Shown here: positions 24,344 to 32,645 of the stretch, one piece after another
Position numbering within the stretch: position 1 is the stretch's first letter
Layout of the letters: each line of letters opens with the position of its first letter
From: a virus
Virus record (IMG/VR): IMGVR_UViG_3300042340_000394
Span: 1-64,000 of that record
Direction: 5' to 3' (one strand)
Length of the DNA: 64,000 nucleotides
Position numbers and translations under genes: made by a program
The notes under the pieces: model-generated
The model's input: the letters and a program-made list of their open reading frames with translations, nothing else
Databases searched by the model: none
What the model was told of the DNA's origin: nothing

Positions 24344-25282
24344 GTGGCAAAACGTCGTGCATCCCGCAACAGCGCCCCGTCGTCGTTCTGGTGGATCGCG
24401 CCCGCCGCACTCGCGGTCGGTGGCGTCGCGGTGATCGCGCTCACGGCAACCGCCAGCGCAGCGTCGAGCGCGACGCAAGTGTTGATGCTCGACCTTGCGA
24501 CCGGCCCGTTTCCAGAACAGCGCAAGCCCTCCGCCGTGGTGATCCCCTCGGGCCTCGGTCCCTCCGACCCGCTCGACGTGTGGGTCTACTTCCGCGGCGT
24601 GCTAAAATGCGTCGATCGCGTGCTCGGCGACACCGACGGGCCATGCTCGTCGTCGGGGCACCCCCACAAGGCGTCGCACCTTCTCGCGCAGTTCGTCGGC
24701 TCGGGATCGAAGGCGCTGCTGATCGTGCCCGAACTCCGGTACGACGCCGCGGGGATGGATGCTGGCGCGCTCGCGCAACCGGGCCGATTCGCAGCGATGC
24801 TCGACGAGGTGCTCGCGCATCCCGCGGTCGCCGCACGACTCGGCGCGAGAACATCCGCGAACGTTCGCCGACTCGGCGTGATGGCGCACTCGGGTGGCAT
24901 CTTGCCCGCGGCGGCGGTCGTGCGTGACCGGCCTACCGGCCTCAACTCCGTGGTGCTCCTCGACGCGCTGTACAACTCGGAGGCCGTGTTCGCCGCGTGG
25001 ATCGCCGAGAACGCGCGACGTTTCGGGCCGGGTGGCGACCGTCGGTTCGCGACCGTCTACACCGACAACGGCGGCACGATTACGCGAGCGCAGGCGCTCG
25101 CCGGTACGACGCGAGCAGCGATCGACGCGGTGGGGCTCGGGAGCGAACTCCTCGACGATCGCAGCACGCGAACGCTCACGCCCGCCGACTACGCGAAGCA
25201 CGCGATCTTCAAGCGCAGCGCGCTCGACCACGACGCGCTGGCGCCGTATTACCCGCGCCAGTTCTGGTCCGCAGGGTGGTGA
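24344..25282 (+). CDS. Tagged, membrane-anchored alpha/beta-hydrolase-like protein
   Basis: A 312-residue protein. GTG 24344, exactly 6 bp from a class II promoter. Tag MAKRRASRNS, then a membrane helix (IAPAALAVGGVAVIALTATA). The strand-turn GVMAHSGGILPAA with Ser183 looks like a nucleophile elbow; VVLLDALYN (Asp207) and ALDHDALAPYY near the end could complete a Ser-Asp-His triad. This suggests an esterase or peptidase attached to a membrane. Substrate unknown. Confidence 0.65.
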   Translation: MAKRRASRNSAPSSFWWIAPAALAVGGVAVIALTATASAASSATQVLMLDLATGPFPEQRKPSAVVIPSGLGPSDPLDVWVYFRGVLKCVDRVLGDTDGPCSSSGHPHKASHLLAQFVGSGSKALLIVPELRYDAAGMDAGALAQPGRFAAMLDEVLAHPAVAARLGARTSANVRRLGVMAHSGGILPAAAVVRDRPTGLNSVVLLDALYNSEAVFAAWIAENARRFGPGGDRRFATVYTDNGGTITRAQALAGTTRAAIDAVGLGSELLDDRSTRTLTPADYAKHAIFKRSALDHDALAPYYPRQFWSAGW

Positions 25283-25295
25283 GGCGTGATCGCTA

Positions 25296-25325
25296 TTGAC
25301 TCTGCGATGATCCGACTGGTACGAT
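25296..25325 (+). promoter_or_regulatory. Class II promoter of the 25339 gene
   Basis: TTGACT, 18 bp, TACGAT, then 13 bp to ATG. One of the best sigma-70 matches in the window. Confidence 0.7.
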
Positions 25326-25338
25326 CAAATTCACGACC

Positions 25339-25755
25339 ATGAAAAATCGCAAGTCTCTAAAGAACGGTCACGGTTCTGTCGAAGATGTGCTCTCGCGTTA
25401 CGACGGAACACGCAAGCGCGTGCGGATCTTCCACGGAGACTCCGACACGGGACGTGATTCGATGGAGGAGTGGCGCGTTGCCGGGATCATCAGTCACTCG
25501 ACGGGGCCTTCGCGAGTGTTCCTCCTTATGCCTACGAGGCGTTCGCTCGGGGGCATTCAGGTCACGCCGAGTTCGGTAGTCCGCATGATCGTGGACGGCA
25601 ACGAGGTGTACCGTCACCCGTCCTACCACCTTCCCAAGATGACGATCGACGGAACCACCGTCTACGTCAACGGCGAGGTGCATGCCCGGTTCAAGACCGT
25701 CGCCGCCATGAACCGCTGGATCGCGTTCATGGAAGGCCGTCGGATGGCGAAGTAG
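25339..25755 (+). CDS. Tagged unknown protein (138 aa)
   Basis: ATG 25339. N-terminus MKNRKSLKNGHGS is a variant of the RN tag. Beta-rich body with a Thr/Val strand pair (KMTIDGTTVYVNGEVHARF) and a helical end (AAMNRWIAFMEG). Followed by the 25776 gene after 20 bp. Confidence 0.65.
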   Translation: MKNRKSLKNGHGSVEDVLSRYDGTRKRVRIFHGDSDTGRDSMEEWRVAGIISHSTGPSRVFLLMPTRRSLGGIQVTPSSVVRMIVDGNEVYRHPSYHLPKMTIDGTTVYVNGEVHARFKTVAAMNRWIAFMEGRRMAK

Positions 25756-25775
25756 CCTCTCGCCGCGCCGCTCCC

Positions 25776-26666
25776 ATGCCCCGATCATGGCTCTCGCAGA
25801 ACGGCGTCGAGGTTGCCGCTGGCGTTGCCGCGGTGACCGGCCTCGCCGTGATCCTATGGCCCCGCAGCGCGGCGCCCTCCGTCGCCGTGCCCGCCACTCC
25901 GACGCCCCTCCCCGCCACCCCTCGCCCGCCTACAGTGCCCACGATGCCGTCACCTCCCGCCCCGGTGCTCACCGACTTCGCCGCCGCCGTCGCCTCGATG
26001 ACCGCCGCGCAGTACGAGCGCGCCGTGCTCGACACCGCCCTCGCGGGGAACGTCCCGACCGGCATCGTCGCCCCGTCGCAGTTTGTGCCCGTCACGGCGA
26101 CGGCTGGCGGGCGCACGGGGACGTTCTTCTGCGCGTCCATGCCCTTGTGCGTCGGTCCCGACTCCGCGCCGTTCCACGCCCCCGTGAGCGTCGTTACGGC
26201 GCAGCGCATCGCCGACCACTACGGCGTCTCGCTCCCGACGCGCAAGATGGTGGACGCGATCCACGCCAGCGCGACGGCGCGGGTGCCGTTCCGCGCGTAC
26301 TCCGCCGACCGGCAGTCGCCGCGAACGTTCGTCACGTCGAGCGCCGCCATCGAAGCGAGACGCGCGGGGCGTACCGGAATCGTGAGCGATTTCTCGAAGG
26401 ACTACGTGCTCACGAACATGCGGCGCAACACGCCCGACAAGTGCGCGATCTACGGCGGGTGGGATGCGTCGGGCGCCCGCGTGCAGTCGCTCTCGACGGT
26501 GCACTCGCGGACGTACTACGACTACTCGCAGCAGCCCCGCTTCGTGGCGGGCGTAGTGCTCGTGGATGGTGCGCAGCGGTCGCTGGCGGAGGCGCTGGCG
26601 GACCCCGCGACCGCGCCGCTGTTCTCCGACGAGGGCACGATCACGGGGGCCATGCTGCGGTACTAG
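25776..26666 (+). CDS. Protein sharing the lysin membrane anchor (296 aa)
   Basis: ATG 25776. MPRSWLSQNG plus helix VEVAAGVAAVTGLAVILW is almost the same, also in DNA, as the N-terminus of the 17849 lysin, followed here by a Pro/Thr linker. The C-domain (DHYGVSLPTRKMVDAIHASA, KDYVLTNM, CAIYGGWD, LSTVHSRTYYDYS) resembles a family of uncharacterised secreted bacterial proteins that I know only by pattern. Probably another enzyme delivered by the same anchor. Confidence 0.65.
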   Translation: MPRSWLSQNGVEVAAGVAAVTGLAVILWPRSAAPSVAVPATPTPLPATPRPPTVPTMPSPPAPVLTDFAAAVASMTAAQYERAVLDTALAGNVPTGIVAPSQFVPVTATAGGRTGTFFCASMPLCVGPDSAPFHAPVSVVTAQRIADHYGVSLPTRKMVDAIHASATARVPFRAYSADRQSPRTFVTSSAAIEARRAGRTGIVSDFSKDYVLTNMRRNTPDKCAIYGGWDASGARVQSLSTVHSRTYYDYSQQPRFVAGVVLVDGAQRSLAEALADPATAPLFSDEGTITGAMLRY

Positions 26667-26923
26667 CCGCCGACCCGCTTGCCGCCGAACCTGCGCGCGA
26701 ACTCGTCGGCGAAGTGCTCGCGGCGCCCCGAGTCGTCGTCCGTGATGGTCGCCTCGTACGGGGTGAAACTGATGCTGAACGATCGCTGGCTCCCGATCGG
26801 GAGCACGCGCATCGACGTGAGCCGCCCCATCGTGTGGTGCATCGCGAGCGCCGACCGGAAGTGCGAGTTGCACGCCCGCTCGACGTTCTCCGCGGTGAGC
26901 GGCGTCGCGGTGGTGATGGTCAC
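26663..26923 (-). CDS. Small unknown protein (86 aa)
   Basis: GTG 26923 overlaps the upstream stop as GTGA. Helical N-half (LTAENVERACNSHFRSAL), then a strand pair (RSFSISFTPYEATITDDD). Its stop overlaps the convergent stop at 26666. Confidence 0.6.
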   Translation of the reverse strand: MTITTATPLTAENVERACNSHFRSALAMHHTMGRLTSMRVLPIGSQRSFSISFTPYEATITDDDSGRREHFADEFARRFGGKRVGG

Positions 26924-27363
26924 CCGGTTGTTCGCGCTGCACCGCACACGACCGGGCGAACGCTCAGGGGCGCCTTGTCGTAATACGTGGGGCTTGCGGC
27001 ACGTCCGAGCGCCATGAACGGTTCGTCGTGCAAGAACGTTTCAACGACGATCCCAGCGGCGTCGAGCACGTCGTAGCGCAGAACGCCCTTCGCGCGACCG
27101 AGGATCTCCGCGGAACGTGCGATCGCGAGAATGGCATCGGACGGTTTCTCGACCGCTCCGGTGCTCGCGTCTCGCGAGACGTACCAGCCCTCGTCGCAGT
27201 CGCGCAGTTGCGCAATGCACGACGCGCGGTGGGGGAACTCCGCAGCGAAGCGCAGAAGGTCGATCGCCGCGCCGACCCACGCCGCGGGGACGGCGAAGCA
27301 CTTCGCCGAGTCGAAGGAGGTGGCGATGACGTAGCGGACGGAGGGGGCGTGCGTCGTGTTCAT
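26920..27363 (-). CDS. Unknown protein (147 aa)
   Basis: ATG 27363 follows a class I box pair by 8 bp. Mixed alpha-beta with RYVIATSFDSAKCF at the start and ETFLHDEPFMALG near the end. No family recognised. Confidence 0.65.
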   Translation of the reverse strand: MNTTHAPSVRYVIATSFDSAKCFAVPAAWVGAAIDLLRFAAEFPHRASCIAQLRDCDEGWYVSRDASTGAVEKPSDAILAIARSAEILGRAKGVLRYDVLDAAGIVVETFLHDEPFMALGRAASPTYYDKAPLSVRPVVCGAARTTG

Positions 27364-27371
27364 GGTGTCCT

Positions 27372-27399
27372 CTCTTACGCTCCGAGTGACGGCAACCTT
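27372..27399 (-). promoter_or_regulatory. Class I box pair (27363 gene)
   Basis: Minus strand AAGGTT, 16 bp, TAAGAG; ATG after 8 bp. Confidence 0.7.
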
Positions 27400-27964
27400 A
27401 CGCCGTCGCCGCCGATTTCTTCGCGAGGCTCGCGAGGCACTTCGGGCACGTCGCCGCGTCGGCATTCTCAGTCACGGCGCGGTTCGCATAGAACGACGTG
27501 ATGCGGCGCGCACACGCCGTGAAGCCGCGGTAAGAACCGCGTGCGTGCACGAGCCGCGGCTTCTTCTTGACGGTGACAACCTCCGCGAGAGCCCACGTCT
27601 CGATCGCACGAAGGCAGTACGCCGCGTCGCTGGCGATGTAATCGCGCCGCTTGGTGAGTTCCTGTGCCGCGGCATCGCGGAGGGCGGCCTGCGCATCGAG
27701 CGCGTCGAGTTGCGCACCCGTGTCGAGCGCCATTGGCAGGAGTACATCCGCCACGAACGCGACGGTGCAGTCGGGCGATAACTCGAACGGGAGGCGATTG
27801 CTCCCGAAGCACGGGCCATGATGGTCCGCGTTGCCGTACACCGCCGCTCGGCGCACACCGGGCTCGCGCCAGTCGTGGCGCTTTACGCGACCGTCCACGT
27901 CGAGCGCCATCGGCAGGAAACACGCGCCGCAAGTGCCCTTGACCGTAATCTTCGTGGTTGCCAT
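27398..27964 (-). CDS. Zinc-ribbon protein, tandem paralog 1 (188 aa)
   Basis: ATG 27964 is 4 bp from a class I box pair. N-domain: GTCGACFLPMALDVDG, RHDW, HHGPCFGSNRLPFELSPDC, a putative zinc site of Cys and His. A coiled middle follows, then a C-terminal ATCPKCLASLAKKSA knuckle. The N-domain recurs in the neighbour at 27995 and in the 58277 protein. Known in phages as an uncharacterised ribbon-like module by pattern only. Confidence 0.7.
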   Translation of the reverse strand: MATTKITVKGTCGACFLPMALDVDGRVKRHDWREPGVRRAAVYGNADHHGPCFGSNRLPFELSPDCTVAFVADVLLPMALDTGAQLDALDAQAALRDAAAQELTKRRDYIASDAAYCLRAIETWALAEVVTVKKKPRLVHARGSYRGFTACARRITSFYANRAVTENADAATCPKCLASLAKKSAATA

Positions 27965-27968
27965 GCCT

Positions 27969-27996
27969 CTCGTATGCCGCCAGTTGCAGCAACCTT
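27969..27996 (-). promoter_or_regulatory. Class I box pair (27964 gene)
   Basis: Minus strand AAGGTT, 16 bp, TACGAG; ATG after 4 bp. Confidence 0.6.
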
Positions 27997-28729
27997 ACAC
28001 CGTCGCCGCCGATTTCTTCGCGAGGTTCGCGAGGCACTTCGGGCACGTCGCCGCTTCGACATTCTTCGCGACGTGGATTCTCGCGCCCGACAACGAAATG
28101 AGGCGCCGCCCACACGCCGCGAGCACGGGGTGCGAGCCGTGCGCGTGCACGAGCGCACCCTTCTTCTCGACCGTGGCGACCGCGGCGGGCGCCCACGTCT
28201 CGATCGCGCGGAGGCAGTGCATCGCGTCGCTGGCGATCGCGTCGCGCTTGTCCGTGAGTTCCCGCACGGCGACCTTGTGCAGCGCGGCGTACGACGGGAT
28301 GCGCGCGTTGGAATCTTCGTGAAGCGCCTCACCGTACCAGCGCAGCGGGCGCGTCTCGCCCTCGCCGTGTTGAACACGAACCTCGAACGCTCCCCACTCG
28401 CGCTCCTCGCGGCCATACCCGACGGTAACGCAACCCGTGTATTTGATCGGCGGGTTCGCCGCCAGCGCGTCGATGCGCGTGCCAGTGGCGAGTGCCATCG
28501 GCAGGAGCACCTCCGCGACGAACGCGATGGTGCAGTCGGGCGACACCTCGAACGGGAGGCGTGCGACGCCGAAGCACGGACCCGAGTGGTAGACGTTGCC
28601 GTACGAACCGACACGCCGCCCGCCGACTTCGCGCCACCCGTGGCGCAGAACGCGACCGTTCGCGTCGAGCGCCATCTTGCGGAAACAGGCGCCGCAGGTT
28701 CCCTTGACCGTTTTCTTCGTGGTGGTCAT
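27995..28729 (-). CDS. Zinc-ribbon protein, tandem paralog 2 (244 aa)
   Basis: ATG 28729 is 4 bp from a class I box pair. Same domain order as the 27398-27964 product but with about 55 extra residues in the middle (VTVGYGREEREWGAFEV and following). N-domain GTCGACFRKMALDANG..RHGWRE..GPCFG..RLPFEVSPDC; C-terminal TCPKCLANLAKKSA. The pair arose by tandem duplication, each copy keeping its own promoter boxes. Confidence 0.7.
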   Translation of the reverse strand: MTTTKKTVKGTCGACFRKMALDANGRVLRHGWREVGGRRVGSYGNVYHSGPCFGVARLPFEVSPDCTIAFVAEVLLPMALATGTRIDALAANPPIKYTGCVTVGYGREEREWGAFEVRVQHGEGETRPLRWYGEALHEDSNARIPSYAALHKVAVRELTDKRDAIASDAMHCLRAIETWAPAAVATVEKKGALVHAHGSHPVLAACGRRLISLSGARIHVAKNVEAATCPKCLANLAKKSAATV

Positions 28730-28733
28730 GCCC

Positions 28734-28761
28734 CTTCTACGTGGCGGGCGACGGCAACCTT
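28734..28761 (-). promoter_or_regulatory. Class I box pair (28729 gene)
   Basis: Minus strand AAGGTT, 16 bp, TAGAAG; ATG after 4 bp. Confidence 0.7.
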
Positions 28762-28831
28762 ACGGCGGGCCGTCGGTTTTCTCCCGCACGCTGCGAAACA
28801 AGGCGCTGCGAGAAAACCGACGGGTGACGTA

Positions 28832-28859
28832 AAGAACTCGGCGCCCCGTTGCGTAGAAG
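28832..28859 (+). promoter_or_regulatory. Class I box pair (28867 gene)
   Basis: AAGAAC, 16 bp, TAGAAG; ATG after 7 bp. Confidence 0.75.
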
Positions 28860-28866
28860 GGCCACC

Positions 28867-29457
28867 ATGAAGATCACGAAGGCAGAGGGCAAGACGCGAG
28901 AAAAACTGGCGGACAAGTGCGACGAGGCGCAGAACGCGCTCGCGAGCGCCATCGCCGAATACAACGTCGCGCTGGAGCGCACTGCCGCATACGCGGCTCG
29001 CATCATGCTTACGCCGCTCGACTTCTCCGACGACGAGCGTACCGAAATCGCGTTCGCCGTCTGCACCGCGGCGGATGCACACTCCGACGCGGTGAACGCG
29101 TACAACGACGTGATGACCGAGGCGAAGGAATTCGTCGAGGAGGTCGCCTCGCGTATGCGGGAGGTGTACGACGGGCGCTCCGAGAAGTGGCAGGAGGGCG
29201 ACAAGGGCCAGTCCGCGGACGCGTTCATCCAGACGTGGGAGGATTTCTCGCCCGACGAGGAGAGCGAACTCGACGGCAACGTCGCCGACGAGTTCGAGCG
29301 CCTCCCCGAACCGACGGGCGACGCGGAGTCCGACGTAGACGTCGACCGTGGCGGGTGGCGCGCGGCGTGGGAGGAGTTCGGCCCTTCCGAAGCCGACGAC
29401 CCCGCGGAGGAACTCGCGGACCTTCTGCGCGACCTCCCCGAAGAGAGCGACGAGTAG
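28867..29457 (+). CDS. Acidic coiled-coil protein common in phages (196 aa)
   Basis: ATG 28867, 7 bp from a class I box pair. Helical N-part, then MREVYDGRSEKWQEGDKGQ, a stretch typical of an uncharacterised phage protein family, and a strongly acidic C-terminus rich in Asp and Glu. Role unknown. Confidence 0.7.
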   Translation: MKITKAEGKTREKLADKCDEAQNALASAIAEYNVALERTAAYAARIMLTPLDFSDDERTEIAFAVCTAADAHSDAVNAYNDVMTEAKEFVEEVASRMREVYDGRSEKWQEGDKGQSADAFIQTWEDFSPDEESELDGNVADEFERLPEPTGDAESDVDVDRGGWRAAWEEFGPSEADDPAEELADLLRDLPEESDE

Positions 29458-29516
29458 CCACCGCGCCCCCGATTGCCCACGGCGTCGGGGGCGTCGCAAT
29501 TCAACCGGGGCGACGT

Positions 29517-29544
29517 AAGGTCGCCGCGAGTCGAAGCGTACAAG
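29517..29544 (+). promoter_or_regulatory. Class I box pair (29552 gene)
   Basis: AAGGTC, 16 bp, TACAAG; ATG after 7 bp. The stretch before it (caattcaaccggggcgacg) recurs almost exactly at 29855-29873. Confidence 0.7.
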
Positions 29545-29551
29545 AGGCACT

Positions 29552-29848
29552 ATGAACACCGCCGAAGTTGTCCGAGTCGCAATCATGGAAATGTACGTCG
29601 AGACGGGACGAGCCGTGACGGCGGCGGAGGTCGCGACGCGATGCGGGATGACCAAGACGAAGGTCGCCCGCGCGCTGGTAGACTCGCAGCAGTTCGCGAT
29701 CGAAGGGGTGGAGATGACAGAGGAGTCGCGGCCCTCGTACTCTCGCAACTACCCGTGGATGGTAGTCGGCGAGCGCATGGTGCAAGTGTTCGCGCCGACT
29801 CGCGAGTCGCTGCGCGCGGAGTTGATCCGCGCCCGCGCAGCGCGGTGA
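29552..29848 (+). CDS. Winged-helix-like DNA-binding protein (98 aa)
   Basis: ATG 29552. VVRVAIMEMYVETGRAVTAA, then EVATRCGMTKTKVARAL reads as a helix-turn-helix with recognition helix MTKTKVARAL. Then a wing-like segment. Probably a small transcription regulator. Confidence 0.65.
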   Translation: MNTAEVVRVAIMEMYVETGRAVTAAEVATRCGMTKTKVARALVDSQQFAIEGVEMTEESRPSYSRNYPWMVVGERMVQVFAPTRESLRAELIRARAAR

Positions 29849-29873
29849 ACGAGCAATTCAATCGGGGCGACGT

Positions 29874-29901
29874 AAGGTCGCCTCGGCTGGCGACGTAGAA
29901 G
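29874..29901 (+). promoter_or_regulatory. Class I box pair (29910 gene)
   Basis: AAGGTC, 16 bp, TAGAAG; ATG after 8 bp. Confidence 0.75.
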
Positions 29902-29909
29902 GGGCCACC

Positions 29910-30128
29910 ATGAACACCGCGACCACCGAACCCGTCACCTACTCCGTGACCTTCTCCGCAGGATGGACCGCGGAGGCGAACGACGCGCTCGCCGCCATCG
30001 CGGAGCAGCCTCGCACACTCGAAGAAGTGCGCGATGCGTGCGACGAGTACAACGTGAGCGCGTCGCTGTACGACGCAGCGGGCTTCGGGCGCGGGTTCGT
30101 GCACCGCGCCGCGTACAGGCTCATTTGA
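29910..30128 (+). CDS. Small unknown protein (72 aa)
   Basis: ATG 29910. Starts an operon of four short genes (29910, 30145, 30399, 30542). Helical C-half with AGFGRGFVHRAAYRL. Confidence 0.6.
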   Translation: MNTATTEPVTYSVTFSAGWTAEANDALAAIAEQPRTLEEVRDACDEYNVSASLYDAAGFGRGFVHRAAYRLI

Positions 30129-30144
30129 GCGCGAAGGGGCAACG

Positions 30145-30402
30145 ATGCGAACAGAACAAGAATACATGCGCGAGGCGTACGTCGCCTCGCAAGAGATCGC
30201 GCGCCGCGCGGTCGCCACCGCGGAGCGCATCGGCGCGGAACTCGCTGCCGCCCGCGCGGACTACCTCGCCGAACCCACGGCGATGAAACAAGCGGTGTGC
30301 TACGGGCTCACGCTCAAGCACGGTGCCGCGCTCGACACGGCGAGGAACACACGCGCGCTCGTCGAGCACTACCGCCTCGCACTCGAAGGAGAAAACTCGT
30401 GA
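30145..30402 (+). CDS. Small helical protein (85 aa)
   Basis: ATG 30145 with GAAGGGG upstream. Almost entirely helical (SQEIARRAVATAERIGAELA). Stop overlaps the next GTG. Confidence 0.6.
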   Translation: MRTEQEYMREAYVASQEIARRAVATAERIGAELAAARADYLAEPTAMKQAVCYGLTLKHGAALDTARNTRALVEHYRLALEGENS

Positions 30403-30545
30403 ACAAGACTCGTCGTCGTCTCCAGAAGGCCCGCCGTCGCGGCGAGAAGGCCAACGCATGGTTCCGCGGGTTCCAGAAGCGCCACGCATCGTTCGCGCGA
30501 GACCTCGACGCGCTGGCGATCGCAACCGCAGGGAGCGCGCTGTGA
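30399..30545 (+). CDS. Small basic protein (48 aa)
   Basis: GTG 30399 overlaps the previous stop and has AAGGAG upstream. Begins NKTRRRLQKARRRG. The motif (N)(K/C)TRRRLQK is shared with the 30542 and 43219 products. Possible nucleic-acid binding peptide. Confidence 0.6.
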   Translation: MNKTRRRLQKARRRGEKANAWFRGFQKRHASFARDLDALAIATAGSAL

Positions 30546-30745
30546 ACAAGCGCCGCCGCCACGTTCAGAAGCAGCGCGCCCGTGCGCAGAAGCGCATCGT
30601 CGCCGAGACGCGGCGCCGACTGCGCAACCTCGTGCCGGTGAAGCGTGATGGGATTTCGTCGTTCGACGAGGCTGCGATCAGGTGGTACGGAGCGATCGTC
30701 GGATCGTGTTTCGTCCGCACCGGGTCGATGCTCGAACGCCGCTAG
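30542..30745 (+). CDS. Small basic protein (67 aa)
   Basis: GTG 30542 overlaps the previous stop. NKRRRHVQKQRARAQKR start, related to the gene before it. Its 3' end overlaps the stop of the convergent sigma gene by 4 bp. Confidence 0.6.
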   Translation: MNKRRRHVQKQRARAQKRIVAETRRRLRNLVPVKRDGISSFDEAAIRWYGAIVGSCFVRTGSMLERR

Positions 30746-31530
30746 CCCGCCATCGCTTCGGCGAGCTTCGCACGGATGCGGTTGATCTTCACGTCGACCG
30801 TCCCCGGCGCGATGCCCACGCGGGCCGCGATTTCCTTGGACGGCAGTTCCTCGACGAAGCGCAGCACAGCGAGTTCCTTCTCCGGGTCGCTCAGGTGCCG
30901 CATCACCGACGCGAGTTCCGCGCGCGACGCCGTGCGCATGAACGCATCGGGCGAAGCGTCGGCGAACTCCCGCACGCCCGAGTCGTCGTCGTCGCCCATC
31001 GGCGTGTCGAGGGACGAGGTGCGGCGCCGCTTGCCACCGCGAACGTAGTCCCATGCGGCGTTGCCCGCAATCATGTGCACGAACGAGCCGAGCTTCTGCC
31101 CCCTCGCAGCATCCCACGCACGCAGTTTGTGAAGATCGTTCGCGAGGAGGCTCGCGTACACGTTCCCCTTGATCTCGGCCACCGCGTCGGAGGCGTTGCG
31201 ACCCTTGCTCACGACCTTGTCGGCCGCGCTGGCGATCAGCTTGTCGTACCGCTTGTGGAACTCACGCCATGCGCCCGCGTCGAGGGAGAGCATCGCATCG
31301 CGGAGGGTCACCTCGCTCGCGGTGCCCCAGTCGGGGTTGCGGTGGGCCTTGCGGCGCCCCACGGGGCCACGGGAGAGCGCCGCCACGCGAGTGACGTGCC
31401 CGCGCCCGTCGATCACGCGCGCGGTCTTGCTGCGGTGAATGCGGGCGAGGAGCGACGCCTCAAGGGCGGCGGTGGCGTAGTGGCGGTGGGAAACTGCGGA
31501 AACGTGGCGTCCGATCGCGGCGGTGTACAT
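30742..31530 (-). CDS. ECF-type sigma factor, tagged
   Basis: A 262-residue protein. ATG 31530 is exactly 6 bp from a class II promoter. Residues 59-69 carry an RNP tag (RRKAHRNPDWG). Region 2 is about 85-175 (REFHKRYDKLIASAADKVV, GQKLGSFVHMIAGNAAWDYV). Region 4 is about 210-258 with helix-turn-helix PSKEIAARVGIAPGTVDVKI. Acidic linker between them. Second sigma factor of the window; made from the class II set, so it could drive class I genes or a later set (untested). Confidence 0.85.
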   Translation of the reverse strand: MYTAAIGRHVSAVSHRHYATAALEASLLARIHRSKTARVIDGRGHVTRVAALSRGPVGRRKAHRNPDWGTASEVTLRDAMLSLDAGAWREFHKRYDKLIASAADKVVSKGRNASDAVAEIKGNVYASLLANDLHKLRAWDAARGQKLGSFVHMIAGNAAWDYVRGGKRRRTSSLDTPMGDDDDSGVREFADASPDAFMRTASRAELASVMRHLSDPEKELAVLRFVEELPSKEIAARVGIAPGTVDVKINRIRAKLAEAMAG

Positions 31531-31536
31531 CCCGCG

Positions 31537-31565
31537 AAAATGCCCGCAAACGTCCGCGATGGCAA
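31537..31565 (-). promoter_or_regulatory. Class II promoter of the ECF sigma gene
   Basis: Minus strand TTGCCA, 17 bp, CATTTT, 6 bp, ATG 31530. Lies near the stop of the upstream gene. Confidence 0.65.
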
Positions 31566-31568
31566 GGG

Positions 31569-32234
31569 CTACGTGGGCGGGAACCTGAGCGCCAGCGTCG
31601 AGTTGAGGTTGCGGAGCACCCCGAGCGTGCCGACTTCGGGCACACGTCCGTCGGGCCGTCGGGCGCCGATCACGTAGTCGCAGGCGCGGTCGATCAACTC
31701 GCGTACCGAGTCGGGCGTCGTGCGGAACCAGAACTCGCGCGCATCGTCGGCGGTGAGCGCGACGGCCCGGTTGAAGCGGGCGAACGCGGGCGACTTCGCG
31801 AGGCGAGAGACGGCGAGGATATCGCGTTCGGCGAACGCCTTCGGGGCGATGGCAGGCTCGGGCGGCTTCGGTCGCGAGGATCGCTTCTGCGAAGCCTTGC
31901 GCTCGCGGTTGCGCACCTCGCGCCCCCGCACGTCGAGGTCGATCGCGTGGTTGCGACCCGCCTTCGTCACGCGGAACGTTCCCGGCGCGGGGCGCTCGAA
32001 CCACCGGAGACCGACGAGGCCGTCCTTGCCGCAGAGCCTCGCGATCACCGCGTTCGAGTCGGGGTAAGGGTGTGCTCCGAGTGAGAACGACTCGGGGTAA
32101 CGCTTCCACGCGCACACGACGAGGGTGTCCGTATCGAACGTTTCGGCTTCGAGGGTGATCGCGGCGAGGAGGATCTTCTCGCGAACGTTGAGCTTCTCCG
32201 CGGGCGGAGCGACGATGGTGGCGTGCGTGGGCAT
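31569..32234 (-). CDS. Winged-helix-like protein (221 aa)
   Basis: ATG 32234 is 6 bp from TATACT. N-domain REKILLAAITLEAETFDTDT, LVVCAWKRYPESFSLGAHPY, PDSNAVIARLCGKDGLVG and a final strand FRVTKAGRNH fit a winged-helix fold seen in uncharacterised phage and plasmid proteins. A basic linker (KASQKRSSRPKPPEP) follows, then a C-domain of about 80 residues. Likely DNA-binding. Confidence 0.65.
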   Translation of the reverse strand: MPTHATIVAPPAEKLNVREKILLAAITLEAETFDTDTLVVCAWKRYPESFSLGAHPYPDSNAVIARLCGKDGLVGLRWFERPAPGTFRVTKAGRNHAIDLDVRGREVRNRERKASQKRSSRPKPPEPAIAPKAFAERDILAVSRLAKSPAFARFNRAVALTADDAREFWFRTTPDSVRELIDRACDYVIGARRPDGRVPEVGTLGVLRNLNSTLALRFPPT

Positions 32235-32240
32235 CGCGAG

Positions 32241-32246
32241 AGTATA
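32241..32246 (-). promoter_or_regulatory. Class II -10 box (TATACT) of the 32234 gene
   Basis: TATACT on the minus strand, then exactly 6 bp to ATG. No good -35. Confidence 0.5.
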
Positions 32247-32267
32247 CGCTCCCGCGCAGTCGCGTAT

Positions 32268-32645
32268 TCAGCGTCGCTTCGACTGGCACCCGTCGCACCA
32301 GTCACGGGTGTTCGCTGCGTCGCGCTTCGCGACCTTGAGCGTCTCGTCGGCGAGTGTGTTCGAGTGCGTTTCACACACCACGACGTACTTCGTGTCGGCG
32401 TCAACGCCTTGCTCGCTCGCGAGGTACACCGACCCGACTGCGCCCGTCTCACGGTCCGTCGTGCGGTAGAGCAGCCCCGCGGGTTCGTTCTGCACGGCCT
32501 TGACGCGCTTGCGTTGTGCGGGCGTCGCCTTCGCGAGCAGTTCGATGGCGACCGGCAACTTGAGCACCGCGGCGCCGTGCTTGCGAACGGCGGTGAGCAA
32601 CCGGCGCATCGTGTCCGCACTGAGTCCCTTAGTGGCAGTTTTCAC
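32268..32645 (-). CDS. Unknown protein with putative zinc site (125 aa)
   Basis: GTG 32645, 7 bp from TAGCCT. Helical N-half, then LLYRTTDRETGAVGSVYLAS, YVVVCETHSN and DWCDGCQSKRR, with Cys and His that may bind zinc. The pattern is familiar from plasmid and actinobacterial proteins of unknown function. Confidence 0.65.
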   Translation of the reverse strand: MKTATKGLSADTMRRLLTAVRKHGAAVLKLPVAIELLAKATPAQRKRVKAVQNEPAGLLYRTTDRETGAVGSVYLASEQGVDADTKYVVVCETHSNTLADETLKVAKRDAANTRDWCDGCQSKRR

